A stretch of DNA of 22,513 bases. It comes from Elysia marginata (Eukaryota; Mollusca; Gastropoda; Plakobranchidae). Position 1 is the first letter of the stretch; every line of letters starts with the position of its first letter. Positions 1 through 11,108 of this stretch are shown piece after piece. A program made the translations under genes and the position numbers. The DNA is taken from positions 129,731-152,243 of the forward strand of contig BMAT01003207.1 in the NCBI GenBank assembly GCA_019649035.1, given 5' to 3'. The notes below the pieces were generated by a model. That model was given only the letters and a program-made list of their open reading frames with translations, was not told the origin of the DNA and did not search any database.

Positions 1-639
1 ATTATTCCGCTGGTTGGACTTAAGTTATGGCCGGAGTAATACATTCAGCGATAAGTCGATCAGAAAGAACTAAACTTGGAATCGTATTGTTTAGATCCCA
101 GTACAGAAACTGTACATGTCTGTCCTACTGGTTTTAGAATGAGACAAAGTGTTGAAGCAAATCAGTGGCGGTGGGTTTAATTTACAGTGCTATTTTTTCG
201 CAACATTTCGCTCTGCTTATTCTCTCTCTCTCGCCCTGCCTCTTCTCTCTCTCTGTCCATATATATAACTATCTATCTATCTGTCTTTATCTCTCTCTTT
301 CATTTCCTCTATCATGTTAATAACTATCATTTTTAAAGGTATCTTTTCTTGGTAATATAAAGATCTTTGTGATCAGATAAGAAAAAATTACAAAGACGAA
401 CCTACAAGAACATGCACGAAAATGGAGACAATTATCAGGCACTCACTTTCTCGAAACTCTTTACTTATTATGGGCCTTTTTATCGGCTTATTCTAAAAAA
501 CATTTTTATATCATCCTTGTCCGTTTATGCACGTTCTTGTAGGATCTTCATCTAAACTGAATACAAGAGAACACCCGAACTTCAATTTGTGTTTAACTTT
601 TCCCGTGATTTTATCCCTTACTCACTCCCCTCATGCTCC
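1..639. other. Non-genic flank with pyrimidine-rich simple sequence
   Basis: No coding exon was recognised here. Positions about 219-300 are a pyrimidine-rich patch of short CT runs and a (CTAT)n run. A short inverted repeat lies at about 397-420 and 520-545, with CCTACAAGAAC on one side and its complement on the other, about 100 bases apart. This could be the ends of a small decayed transposon, but I cannot define boundaries or a target duplication. Confidence 0.5.
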
Positions 640-1750
640 GGTACATTAATCTTATCTCATCCCCTGCCCTGTCGTAGCCCAATCGCGACTTGCCTTCGGC
701 ATCATGCTCACTGAAATTATTCCTATCAGGTTATGAAATAATTCGCCACCTATTCCAGGCATATCGCTTTGAGTTTGAACTCTCATGATTTCGTCTCTAA
801 GGAACGAAAAAAGATCGGACAAAAATATAGTCATCCCTACTTAATTTTTTTGGAATGAGCTGCTTCCATCGCTCGTCTTGATTGCAGCTGCAAGTCTCCA
901 GTATCATTTCAAAAAGTTAAAATATAAGCCTTCTCTATCTAGGTTAGCCTTTTAAACATGTTTCACCTTGTCAATAGCGTTTGTATAAACAATAGACAAG
1001 AGATAGACCCCCTTTCGTAATTCTAAAGACATTTCTGAAGGGTTTTCTAAAAATTCTTGGTTTCCTCTTACCTTCTACAAAACCGCTTTACCCTATTACT
1101 ATCTCTGATTTTATTCGGTTTTGGTTCTCATTAAGATTTTTTTTAGGAGCCTAATTATTCTAAATAACTCACAACCGATTGCGCATTTTTTGAATATTTA
1201 TTAGGGTGAAATATTTGGTAATTTGCTGTGTCATCATTATAAATATCGTTTAAAAGTTCAGTCAGATTATCAAAATTAAAAAAAATGACAAGAGCCTTGA
1301 TCATTGCTACAACTATTTCTCCCCTCACTAGTGAGTTTTCCCTTTTCATAATGCTTATTTTTTTCTCTAGCATGATAGGAGTTTTTTAAAGGTTTTTTAA
1401 ACTGGAAATCTATGTTCACTTTCCGCGACGTTGAAAAATTCTGCCCATCTTTTCAAAAAAGTTCTCTTTGTCCATGACGTTTGTTCCTTTCTCTGCCGTA
1501 AAAAACTGTAGTCTAGCACTTTGTCTTTTGACTGTTATTTCTTCCACATTTTAAATAAAATCATAAACCCGACCTTTTATATTCTTTTTAGTTTGCATCT
1601 GGCCATGTTTATTTTTTTTGCTTCATTGCACTTTTTCTTTACTTCACAGTTAAGTCGTTCTCTTCTCTAAATTGTATCTATTGCTGATTTGCATTGATCC
1701 AGTAAGCTCAGGGTCTTTTCGTTCATACGGTTTTGCTTTGCCACTCCATA
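640..1750 (-). mobile_element. Decayed non-LTR retrotransposon (LINE) reverse transcriptase fragment
   Basis: Read on the minus strand, this stretch gives broken blocks, in the correct order, of the endonuclease/reverse-transcriptase type of LINE polyprotein. In order: a VKKKCNEAK-like piece near 1606-1650; the linker before the RT domain near 1430-1500; the block MIKAL...LTELLNDIYN inside 1155-1373; VYLLSIVYTNAIDKVKH at about 958-1008, matching the usual 'VYLCFIDYTKAFDKVKH' block; YWRLAAAIKTSDGSSSF at about 851-902; and LSDLFSFLRDEIMR followed by DMPGI at about 745-820. The blocks lie in different frames separated by stops, and the YADD catalytic motif expected after the last block is not recognisable, so the element is dead. 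The precise clade (RTE-like or other) is not assigned. The identity rests on recalled family motifs, not on a search. Boundaries are approximate because decay obscures both ends. Confidence 0.75.
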
Positions 1751-2088
1751 AACTAAGGATATATGTTCTTTCATTCTTTAATTAATGAAAAATTTTCAAT
1801 TCTCCCAACACTTCTCAAAATCTTCCAAGTCCATCCCAAAGTTTCAAACTTGCCTTGACCTAATTCTATCCTTCGCGTGCAGATAGGTTTGGTTGAGTTA
1901 TTTTAAATTCAACTTGATCCTTCCTGGTCCTCATTTGTTAGGTTGGAGCTTATTCGTAGTTTTGCCATATCAAACCTCAATTCTGAGTCCCTAACTTTGG
2001 GGAGGGAGGGTCTCTACATTCAAAAGAGCATTTATAAAACGTTTTATATCAAGATGGTTTACTTGTTTTCGCACCATCCCATCTAGCT
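1751..2088. other. AT-rich intergenic spacer
   Basis: No feature was recognised. The LINE relic may extend into its left part. A G-rich run near 1999-2010 has too few G tracts to argue for a quadruplex. Confidence 0.4.
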
Positions 2089-2505
2089 TATTTTCACGTC
2101 CACTTCGTTTAAGCCCAAGTTGCTCCCACGGAGACTTGGTTTTTAACACCATCCTGTCCAATTTGCTTCCATATCAACTTGATTTTTAGCACCGTACCAT
2201 TATGGTTTCTTCCACGTCCATTTGGTTTTTGGTGCTGTCTTGTACAAGTTGCTTACGCATCCACTCAGTTATTTTTACTATCCCGTCTTGGTTGCTTCCA
2301 CGTCCACTTGGTTTTAACGCCATCCTGTCCAAAATGCTTCCACGTCCACTTCGTTTTTGGTACTATCAGGTCCATGTTGCTTAAATGTCATTTTGGTTTT
2401 AACGTCATCCTGTCCAAGTTGCTTACACGCCAACTGTCCAAGTTGCTTACACGTCAACTTCGTTTTTGTCATTATTGCTTCCCCGTCCACTTGCTTTTCT
2501 TGGTT
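2089..2505. repeat. 43-bp minisatellite, about ten diverged units
   Basis: A unit of about 43 bases repeats head to tail. Each unit carries a GTTGCTTCCACGTCCACTTG-type half followed by GTTTTTGGCACCATCCTGTCC-like sequence. Clear units begin with GTTGCTTCCACG or a variant near 2119, 2161, 2206, 2247, 2290, 2333, 2376, 2418, 2442 and 2484. Units are diverged by roughly 10-30 percent and some are truncated; the one near 2418 is about half length. The overlapping open frames across this array on both strands follow from the repeat and are not considered genes. Confidence 0.8.
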
Positions 2506-3051
2506 GCGTAAACACATCGTCCTACGACGTATCCAAGCTCATAATCATAGAGCATTCATTTGCTCTTTAACCTTTCCATTTCAAATTACTTTAATTAGCT
2601 TACACTGCCATGCCTCGCCATCACCGGTTTTTCCGAGTGCGATCTTTTCCTTAAAACGTTACTTTTGTCAAGGCTACCGTTAAGATTTGTAAAATAAATA
2701 AAAACGGTAGTTTAAAACGTTCAAAGAGCCGAACCTTAAAAAAGCATGCTTAACTTCTTTGGCTACTTTACGCCAGTCTCGCTGTTATTTCTACATAACA
2801 TTGGATACTGATAGTCCTCTTTGTCCATTATATGGCCAGTTTCTTCGACGCTTTTGGCCAAAGGAAGACTTGCGCTTTCTTTATTTTCAACGTCTATTGG
2901 ATAATATTGTATGCAGAGAAAAAGAAGCAGAGACCCCTACCTACAGCGAGAAAAATGAAGTACTCAGAACTTGCAGCAGAGAACCATTGCACTGGCTTTT
3001 TATGAAATTACTGGGAGCAGCAGATCTTCTAGTTGCTTCACTGTTTTGCTT

Positions 3052-3054
<3 letters not shown>
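2506..3054. other. Intergenic spacer, no gene recognised
   Basis: An open frame runs from about 2759 through the (GA)n array, but it resembles no protein I know, has no usable splice context and ends in repeat-encoded Glu-Arg. It is treated as chance. Confidence 0.4.

Positions 3055-3110
<56 letters not shown>
3055..3110. repeat. (AG)28 dinucleotide microsatellite
   Basis: An uninterrupted AG run of 56 bases, followed by a short A-rich tail. It is the first of four simple arrays crowded into about 1 kb. Confidence 0.97.
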
Positions 3111-3116
<6 letters not shown>

Positions 3117-3301
3117 AGTAAATGAAGCCGAAGCAATCTCACCCTGCTCCCGGCAGACATGGATTTACTGGCACTGTGGCAGCAGATTAGTATTAAGTTG
3201 GGCATTTTGTGACCAGTGTTAGTAGGTCTTTCTTCTTTGCCTAGAATGCGTGCATGCTCCTTCTGTTGATGTAAGAATATGTTATGGTAAGTTGACAGGA
3301 T

Positions 3302-3356
3302 TTCTTCTTCTTCTTCTTCTTCTTCTTCTTCTTCTTCTTCTTCTTCTTCTTCTTCT
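3302..3356. repeat. (TTC)n trinucleotide microsatellite with pyrimidine tail
   Basis: A perfect TTC run of about 18 units, continuing as an almost pure pyrimidine strand to about 3465. Long mirror-like purine/pyrimidine strands of this type can form triplex (H-DNA) structures, which is known chemistry and not shown here. Confidence 0.95.
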
Positions 3357-3458
3357 TTTCTCTTTTTCTTCTTCTTCTCCTTCTTCTCCCCTTTTCTCCT
3401 TCTACTTTTGCTTCGCCTCCTATTTCTTTTTCTCCTTCTCTTTCTTCTTCTCCTTCTT

Positions 3459-3722
3459 CTTTTATATTTTCACTGATGTTGCCTATGCTGATTTTATCAT
3501 AACTTTATAGGTGATAATTATAATAGAAGAAGAAACGATAGTATTAATAATAACAATAATAACAACAACAATAATAATAATAATAATAATACTTTTATAT
3601 TTTCACTGATGTTGCCTATGCTGATTTTATCATAACTTTTTAGGTGATAATTATAATAGAAGAAGAAACAATAGTATTAATAATAAGAATACTAATAACA
3701 ACAACAATAATAATAATAATAT
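3459..3722. repeat. 133-bp tandem duplication
   Basis: Two near-identical copies (3459-3591 and 3592-about 3722) lie head to tail. Each contains CACTGATGTTGCCTATGCTG, then GGTGATAATTATAATAGAAG, and ends in an AAC/AAT-rich run. They differ by only a few substitutions and by the length of the AAT run, so the duplication is probably fairly recent. The AAT runs at the junctions could have primed slippage or unequal exchange. Confidence 0.92.
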
Positions 3723-3801
3723 TAGGTTTGTATACCTAAACTACGAGAATATGATAATAATAACAAGTATCATGATATTAAAAAGCAGAAGTCTCGACAG
3801 T

Positions 3802-3802
3802 G

Positions 3803-3851
<49 letters not shown>

Positions 3852-4042
3852 AAGTAGTCGTATATGTAGTAGTAATAGTCGTAGTCGTAGTAGTAGTAGT
3901 AGTAGTAGCAGTAGTAGTAGTAGTAGTAGTAGTAGGATTAGTAGTAGTAGTAGTAGTTGTGGTAGTAGTACATGTAGTAGTAGTGGAAGTAGTCGTAGCA
4001 GTAGTAGAAGAAGTAGTCTTAGTAGTAGTAGTAGTAATAGTC

Positions 4043-4078
<36 letters not shown>

Positions 4079-4099
4079 ATAGTTTTAGTAGTAGTAGTA
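3802..4099. repeat. Long imperfect (TAG)n array
   Basis: About 300 bases of TAG/AGT/GTA trinucleotide with scattered substitutions (for example CGT, TGT and AAT variants). It produces spurious poly-Ser, poly-Val and poly-Leu frames. The same motif in the opposite orientation occurs at about 13633-13825. Confidence 0.96.
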
Positions 4100-4632
4100 A
4101 GCTATTGGGTAAATGTAAGTGAAAAAAGTGAAACAATCTGCTGTAGTTTTCCAGACAGTATAGGGTTAGAAATCTTTATTGATAGAAAAAGGTTCATATG
4201 AGCCCAAAATGTATTGTTTCAGACTACAAATAATTTTGCTGCCATAAGTCTCAGTGCATGTGTAGCATAAAAAATGAAGTTTCATGAAACTAATGTTAAA
4301 TAAGATATAGAACTCAACATATTGGGTAAAATATTTCAATATTTGCATTTCTTGAAGAGATTTATAAAGCCATAACATTGTGCTTTGACTGTTATGACGT
4401 GTTCAAACTAAGGGCAGTTTTTTTCGTTTTTTTTTTAATATGAATATTTTGTTTTGTCTACGTTGAAGAGTATTACTTTTCACAACAAATATACCATTCA
4501 AGTTTCTCTAAAAATGAATTTCCACAAACTCTTCTATCTGCTTTGTGTTAAGCAAATAAAACTAGAGTGCATGTTTTCAGTTTTGCTTTTGTTTAAAGCA
4601 GTTATGATAGTATTGATACTTCATCGCCCTCC
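4100..4632. other. Intergenic spacer, nothing recognised
   Basis: AT-rich sequence without a convincing exon, repeat or RNA gene on either strand. Confidence 0.4.
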
Positions 4633-5874
4633 TACACATCGGCTGGCCCCCAAAATGTCCCCAACTTTGGAGCGCCATATCTCTGACAGTCTTTGTGCAA
4701 TTGTCACTATTTTAGCGTAAAATGAATCAATTATTACTACAATAAGGCGCCAAGTATCAATGAAACCCCTCCATTAAAAAATGGCAGATGGTATTAAAAA
4801 GTTACCGAAACTCACGAAAAACAAACATCGACCGCACCAAATCTGTTTTGAAATCCGCGCTGCGCACCCCGAGAGCACAACGCTAAGGCACTATAAAAGG
4901 AATCTTAATGAGAGATCTGAAGTAAAAAACAAACGAATTTAGACTAGTAGAAAATTGGAAATTCTGAATGAGAAAAGACGCCTTCGGTCGCGGCGATTTC
5001 TGAACAGATTTATTGATGAATATGTCAAGCAAATTATCTTCACAGAAAAAAAAGACTTTACTCTAGAGATAGCCAGAGATAGACAAAATGACGTCGTCTA
5101 CGGAAGAAAGAAGTTGGACATCCCTCTGCAACGGCTTTACCACGGAACGAATCGGTTTTCGCAGAAAGTTATGATTTCTGCTTGTATGCGCTGAAATGGT
5201 AAAACCAAGATAGTTTTCCTTGATATGAAAACTTTGAAGTTCAATTCAAAGAATTACATCTCTCTGCTTTTTCCCTCATGTCAAAAACTTTATTCTCAAG
5301 GTGACTTTATTCTGCACCAAGACGGCACTACTTCGCACACAAGTCGTGCAACCCAAAAGTTTCTCATAGATCAAGGAGTCGATTTTATTGCCAAAAATGA
5401 CTGGCCGTCACAATCTCCAGATTTAAATCCGATGGACTATGCAATGTGGAACTCGCTTGCTGGGGTCTACATTGGAATGTCGATTCCCTTCACTGTAAAT
5501 GAACTGGAAGCAAAAATAAAGAAGTTCTGGAGACAAATAGGTATTGAAGAAGTGACAAAGTCAATCGCAACATGGGCAAAAAGGATTTGGAACTGTTGTT
5601 CAGCTGGAAAGAGGTTCAACAGATAATATTGAAAAACTGATTACATTGGAATTCATGGACTGTTCTGTTTTTTTTTTCACATCTGAGTTGCGTGTTACTT
5701 AGAATCAAATAACGTCTAGACCAATAAAGCCAAAACCTTCACACTTCACATACCTTGACTTAAATAATTTGTCTTAATTAGTGTGTATTTTCAAGAAAAA
5801 TACCATAAAAAAAATGAATAAGAAGCTATAGGGTGACAACGTTGACAACGTTTTTGGGGGGCACCCAATATTAG
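4633..5874 (+). mobile_element. Tc1/mariner-superfamily DNA transposon, DD37D type, inactive
   Basis: An element of about 1.24 kb carrying a transposase relic, bounded by imperfect inverted repeats. The left end (about 4633-4655) contains GGCTGGCCCCCAAAA. The right end (about 5852-5874), read in reverse, contains GGGTGCCCCCCAAAA. Further similarity runs inward (CCCCAAC against GTCAAC). The left repeat begins at a TA, as expected for this superfamily, but the right end does not give a clean TA, so the ends are accurate only to about 10 bases. The size fits a normal mariner-like element of about 1.3 kb. Confidence 0.82.
4781..5626 (+). pseudogene. Mariner-like transposase pseudogene (DD37D)
   Basis: One reading frame runs from the ATG at 4781 to a terminal TAA at 5624, interrupted only by TAG at 4940 and TGA at 5192. 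The acidic triad is still present: Asp at about residue 92 (context TEKKDFTLE), Asp at about 181 (HQDG) and Asp at about 219 (DLNPMD). There are 37 residues between the second and third, which is the DD37D spacing of the maT-type branch. WPSQSPDLNP is the hallmark motif just before the third Asp. The N-terminal part (MADGIKKLPK...) looks like the DNA-binding helix-turn-helix start. However, only about 91 residues precede the first Asp where mariner proteins usually have about 150, so an internal deletion is likely. The TGA at 5192 falls where the family usually has Trp. With two stops and a shortened linker it should be non-functional. Confidence 0.85.
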
Positions 5875-6666
5875 TTGGTTTGAGCTATTTATTCCACAAG
5901 AAAACATGGCAGTCTCACTGTACCAACCTAAAGACGGTACCTCTACTGTTTGATTGATCTAACGAAAAAAAAGAACAACAAGACTGAGAAAAAAGTTTTA
6001 CTCTAGGTTTCTACCAAGTCTTTACTTCCTCTATTTCCAGTGCTCGCGGTGGTGCCCGTGCTGCATTAAACTATTGCCAGCCAAGAGATAAAACCAAAAT
6101 GATTCTCCAAATCAAACAAAGCAAGCTAACTACATCACTTTTGGGCCGAGTGAATTTATTTTAAAATTGATCCAATTTTAAAAGTTTTTTAAATTGTCAA
6201 ATATAACAACCACATGTAAATGTTGAAATCAAAATTACCATTGAATGATAATTGTGCAGGTATCAGAAAGGTAAACCGTACGTCTGTGTGTTATTTTATC
6301 TCAGAATGTGATTGCTTATTTTGTTTCTTTCAACAGGAAAATTTAAGCATTTTGGAGTACCGATGAGTGATTATTACGTGAAACAAGAAATATATTCGTT
6401 AAGGACATTTGTGTAACGTTTAGTTTTTACTGGTCAAATCAATGCAGATCAAATAAAACGGTAGTTACTTGTGTGAACAGCCACTTTTTAGGCCCTGCGA
6501 GGGGTATGAATTTTTGCTTGCATTTCTAAAACCCGATGCTCTTTTAAGAGAAAATGTAGACTATGATGTTTCACATGGATGATGGACGAAAAACAAACTT
6601 CATACACAGCAAACTCCAGTCTTGGTCACCAGATGTATACAGCCAACTTTAACCTTTGACCTGTAG
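5875..6666. other. Spacer upstream of the 871-aa gene
   Basis: No TATA box, CpG-rich promoter or 5' exon could be identified with confidence. An acceptor-like TTTGACCTGTAG ends at 6666, so an untranslated first exon may lie in or beyond this spacer. Confidence 0.35.
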
Positions 6667-6850
6667 TGTTTTGTGAGGAGGTCATCTGAGTGATGTCTGG
6701 TCTTTGCTCTGTCCTGGACTCTCTGCGCCAATCCCTGGAGTCGGACTCAGAGTCTGAGAATGATGATCTTGACCAAGATGGCAACTCCTCCACAAATAGT
6801 CACGTTCAGTCGTGGCATGGCTCGCTACAGCAGTTACCCACAACACCCAG
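6667..6850 (+). CDS. Exon 1 of the 871-aa gene (ATG at 6693)
   Basis: Encodes residues 1-52 and two bases of codon 53 (begins MSGLCSVLDSLRQ, ends LQQLPTTP). The ATG has G at -3, and an in-frame TGA lies just two codons upstream, so translation in this frame cannot begin earlier. The donor CCCAG|GTAGGT at 6850/6851 is good. An acceptor-like CTGTAG ending at 6666 suggests a 5' leader exon upstream, giving 26 bases of leader here. High GC and Ser/Asp/Glu codons contrast with the AT-rich flanks. Confidence 0.72.
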
Positions 6851-9800
6851 GTAGGTGCATCGTAGAAACAGACCTCTTGGGATGGGGGAAGGAAGAGGGG
6901 AAGACAGACGGTAGATACTTAGAAGGAGGGTGTTTAACAATCACTGCAAAAAAGTCGGATGTCGCAACCTCGACGTTACAAGAAGTTGATACTTAGAAAA
7001 ATGCAGTCAATTTTTAAGCCTTCAAAGTTTGAGAAAATATGAAAATATGAAACTTTTGTGAGACTTAATCGTAACTTCTTTTGCTTCAAAATATACTTAG
7101 AACTACAGAGGAGCAAACCTATCATGCAAGTGTTCTCTCAAATTAAAGATTTTAACTTCTGACTCATTTGGACTAGTTGCAAGAAAAATGCTCATAAAGA
7201 TTAAAGGTCAATGTTTCTGGACTAGGCAATAGGCTTTTGATTGACAGCTATAATTGTGAAGATTAAAGATTAACTTTTTTTCCTCATCGTTTTTACCTTT
7301 GCTCGTGCGTATCTGTAAAGGTGGTTTTTTTCTATCTTTTAGTTCAAAATTTTATTGCTGCTTCTGACCTTTTTAAATATGGGGTTTTCAGACCAAATGA
7401 TCATTATTTTTTTTCCAAAATGTCATTTTTTACTCTAATAACAAAACCTATTTATTTATATAAGGTTTGTCATTATATAAATCATTGGATGGATTTTAGT
7501 AGACTAAATTCAACACTATAAAGACTATCTTTTGGAAAGAACAAAGTCTGAAATAACCGATCATTTACAGATTGTTATAGAAAATTTAAGTCGCTTGTTT
7601 TTCCTTCACACAACTCACCATCGACGTACTCCCTGGTCTAGCACAAGCGAAAGCGAGGCTGGCAACATGTCCACCGAGAGCCACTTATGTCGACAGTGCG
7701 GACGTGCCAGAAGGCGTGAAAGAGCAAGAGCTTCCGGTTGTTCGTCACTTCCGCCGGGCAGAAGACTTCGTCCACGGATTAAAAAGCGCGCCCATTTTGC
7801 TACAGATACCGACAACTCTTCAGATCCGGAGAGACTGTCAGACAGTCATGAAAGTTCACTCCTCTTCAAACCCATAGGTAATGAGCTAAACAATACAAGT
7901 GGTCAGTTAATTCTGTGCTTCCCAAAGTTAATGTTTGATTACTAACTTTGATGCTTGTTTGAATACAAGAGAGGTAGATCCTCTCACTCTGCGCCTTTGT
8001 TTATAAGTAATCTAGGTTTAAATATGGTCTGCGTTTAATGTAGCCGTAGTAAGGTGCTATTGGAAATCTCATAAAAGCTATTCTTTTGGGTAAAATAATT
8101 TTGAAGTTCTAAAGAGTGGTTAAGATCTGTAATACATATCTAGTATTGAAACAGTGGCTGTTCCTTCCATCAGCTGTCGCCAATAATGGATACCGGAAAT
8201 GTTGCTTTAAAGGTATTTTAAAAGACGTACACGGTTTAAACCTTTTCAAATCTTTCTCAAGTGGTGATTTCCGGTATGTAATTATAGGTCTGAAAATCCC
8301 CTTTAAATTCAAAGTAAATCAAAGAGGGTTCTAATATTTCGCCTAATGCAATAAAAGCGCTTTACATGTGTTCTCCAAAAGGCCTTAACCAACATAATTA
8401 CTTCCTGAATTCAGAGAGAGACAGCCGCTAAAGTGCATCACTCTGGTATACTGACAAAATCTGTCACTGTCCATAACCGAGTACCTAATGAACTCCTGAG
8501 TGCGGCGAAGGAATTTGTGAAAATCGTCTTTCTCAAAGCTATTGTTCGACCTGCTAAACTATGGGTATAAACCCCGAACCTTTCGGTCCGAAATCCGAGT
8601 TTCTACTACCAGACCACGATGCCTTTAGGTTATCAAGCCCTGAGCAATCAGCATTAGTGAAAATACAGAAGGCTGAATGGTTTGGGGATTACCCGTGGCC
8701 TTGCGGCGAGGTTTACGTTTTACTAAAAAAAATGAATATGAGTCAACTGATGAATGTAAATCAGGCACAAGTCGGCCTGACTAGCTCCAAGTTAGGGATC
8801 CTAGAAAACAAACAGAAATCTGCCATAGATAAAAGTGAATCTTTTTAATTTTCTTTGATATGAAACGTGGATTACTAGAAATGCATGTTTTTTTCAACCT
8901 CTGGGTATCAAGGGTAGGCATGCAGCAAGAGCCTACATTTTTGGGGAAAAAATACATTTTTTAAAAGAGTAGGAAAAGAAACAAAATAATTGTCTCGTCT
9001 CAACAAATGCAAACGAGTCGAATGTCGAAATTTTGCTATTGTATGACTTAGTATATTGAACAATGCATTGTCATGTGCCTCCAACCGTTTTTTTGCACGA
9101 AATTAGGAAAATTGTGCAGAAAGATATTTAAACTTCTTTCAGTTTAAACTCTGAAGAATAAAAGGAACAAGTCTATAGATCGGTTTTTTTTTTAAATTAA
9201 AATTCATGACATCCTATTCTTTAGGTTTGGTTGTAAGACCCGACGAGTGTCCGATTTATCCTGGTTATCTCACATATTATGCACATTGCACTATATTACT
9301 TCATGTATTAGTACAGATGTCACATTCTCGTGAACCTGTGAGTTTGCCTCTGAAGCTTCTTAAAACTGTAATGTTGTGTGGGAGACTACTTCTTTTACAG
9401 GGTCGATTATGAAAGGTTTTGAACAATGGAATAAATTATGGATGAAAAAAATAAATGTGGTTACATCTTGCTGTTTTTAAATAAACGCAAGCATGATTTT
9501 AGGCAGATGACCGTACCTTATATACCTTTTAAAGATCAGATAAAGACAAGCAATTTTTTTTCTTTCTTAGCATGCGGATCACAATTCTATAGGAATTTTC
9601 GACGCATTGATTATTGATGTCGTGTGGAATGATGTGGCAAAGCAAAATATCAGTGCAAGGGGCTATAATTGTTGAGCAAAACAGTTATCCTCTTGTACAT
9701 TTTTGCATTTTTGGGAGTGGAATGGTCTTGCTTTGGTGATCTTAGATGCGCAACTGCAACTACTAGTACTATTTAGATCTGTTTGGTATTAGCTGAAACT

Positions 9801-11061
9801 GGAAAATGTTTAAAAAATTAAAGCCACTTTTCTGTTTTTTCTTTTTTTCCATTGAAAACAACAGTAAGCAGACGAGACTTAAAACTACCCAAAACCACTA
9901 AAAAGAAACCTTAATTTCTTTTTTTTTTCGTTTTTCTCTTTGGAAATCTAAGCATCCCAAATTGTAGGCTACAAGTGTTTACACATACTTTTAATAACAC
10001 TCTTCGTCGATACTAACTTTAAAGACTGTTTCTCCTTGACAAAAAATAATACATGTACATCTTTACCTTTCTTTCGCATAACTGTATTTTTTTTGGGCAA
10101 ATCCATGTACCCGGTATTTGATTTTCTATTATGATTTTGAATACTTCTTTTAATTTCTTAGAAAGTCCGTACATCGCTCTCGAAATAGATTGTTGCTCAT
10201 GGTTTACATTTTATTATCTTACTATAATGAAGCTAAGGTTTAAACTGTTAGTGTTTTCTCCTTGTACGCGGGACAACTCAGAGCTTCTAGATCAAGATCT
10301 TAACCTAGGTATAGGTTTGGAAGCTATATCTAGATCAATTATTATTATTTAAGGCCTACATCTTATCTTCACTGAGATCTAAAACTGCATGCAGATCTCG
10401 GTCTCGTCAGCTCTCAGCTATAATTAGCACCTCAACATTTTGACAGGGTTTATAACACAACGTCATTAAAGTTTTTTTTTCCTTTAGTGCTTTAAAATGA
10501 GTTTTGAGTACATGCACTGCTATCTGTCGGCTTGAGCATAAACTGTAATTCATTTTCACCTGTTGTAAAAGCGGCAGGTTGGCACGTTCTATTAAAGCTG
10601 AGAAAAGTGTGAAATGGACATCAACGATATCAAATCAAGATGGCGGAATGAATATCAATGTCATCACAATTATTTTATTTCTGTTTTCAGCAAAACAAGA
10701 TGGTATTCTCTTCGCATGAGACTTTCCCTGATTTTTAGATATTTCATTTCATAAGTTAACCTCTGAAAACTTCCACCACGTCTGCCCCAGAGCTTTGAAA
10801 CAAAAGAAAGGTTTTAACACTGATAATGCTCGTGACTAGAAGTCGTGATTACGATATTGGGACAGATTGGTGTCACATAATTATATTGGTAAATAGCATC
10901 AATCTTGGAGTAAACATAGCCAAACAAAATTTGTACAGTCATGTAGTGCTTTCATGTATCTTTCAAATAGCTCACACTGTGTGAGAAAAATCATTATTAT
11001 TTTACATCTATTTAAGTTACCTACATTCTGACTATCTATCTGCAGCCACTTTGTTTTCATC

Positions 11062-11108
<47 letters not shown>

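Noticed and set aside
2179-2683. Overlapping open frames on both strands of about 60-110 codons
   Set aside because: They lie on or overlap the 43-bp minisatellite; its periodicity keeps frames open and there is no protein similarity or splice context.
2759-3222. Open frames running into the AG array (Glu-Arg repeats)
   Set aside because: The ends are repeat-encoded and the unique part resembles nothing known; no promoter or splice sites support it.
3741-4201. Poly-Ser, poly-Val and poly-Leu frames
   Set aside because: Direct translation of the TAG array in several frames and both strands.
6760-6996. 78-codon plus-strand frame overlapping exon 1
   Set aside because: Out of frame with the better-supported exon and it runs through the strong donor at 6851.
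7684-7770. Resemblance of the LCRQCGR segment to the start of a Sprouty Cys-rich domain
   Set aside because: Only the first CxxC and a later Cys fit; the many further cysteines of that domain are absent from the rest of the protein.
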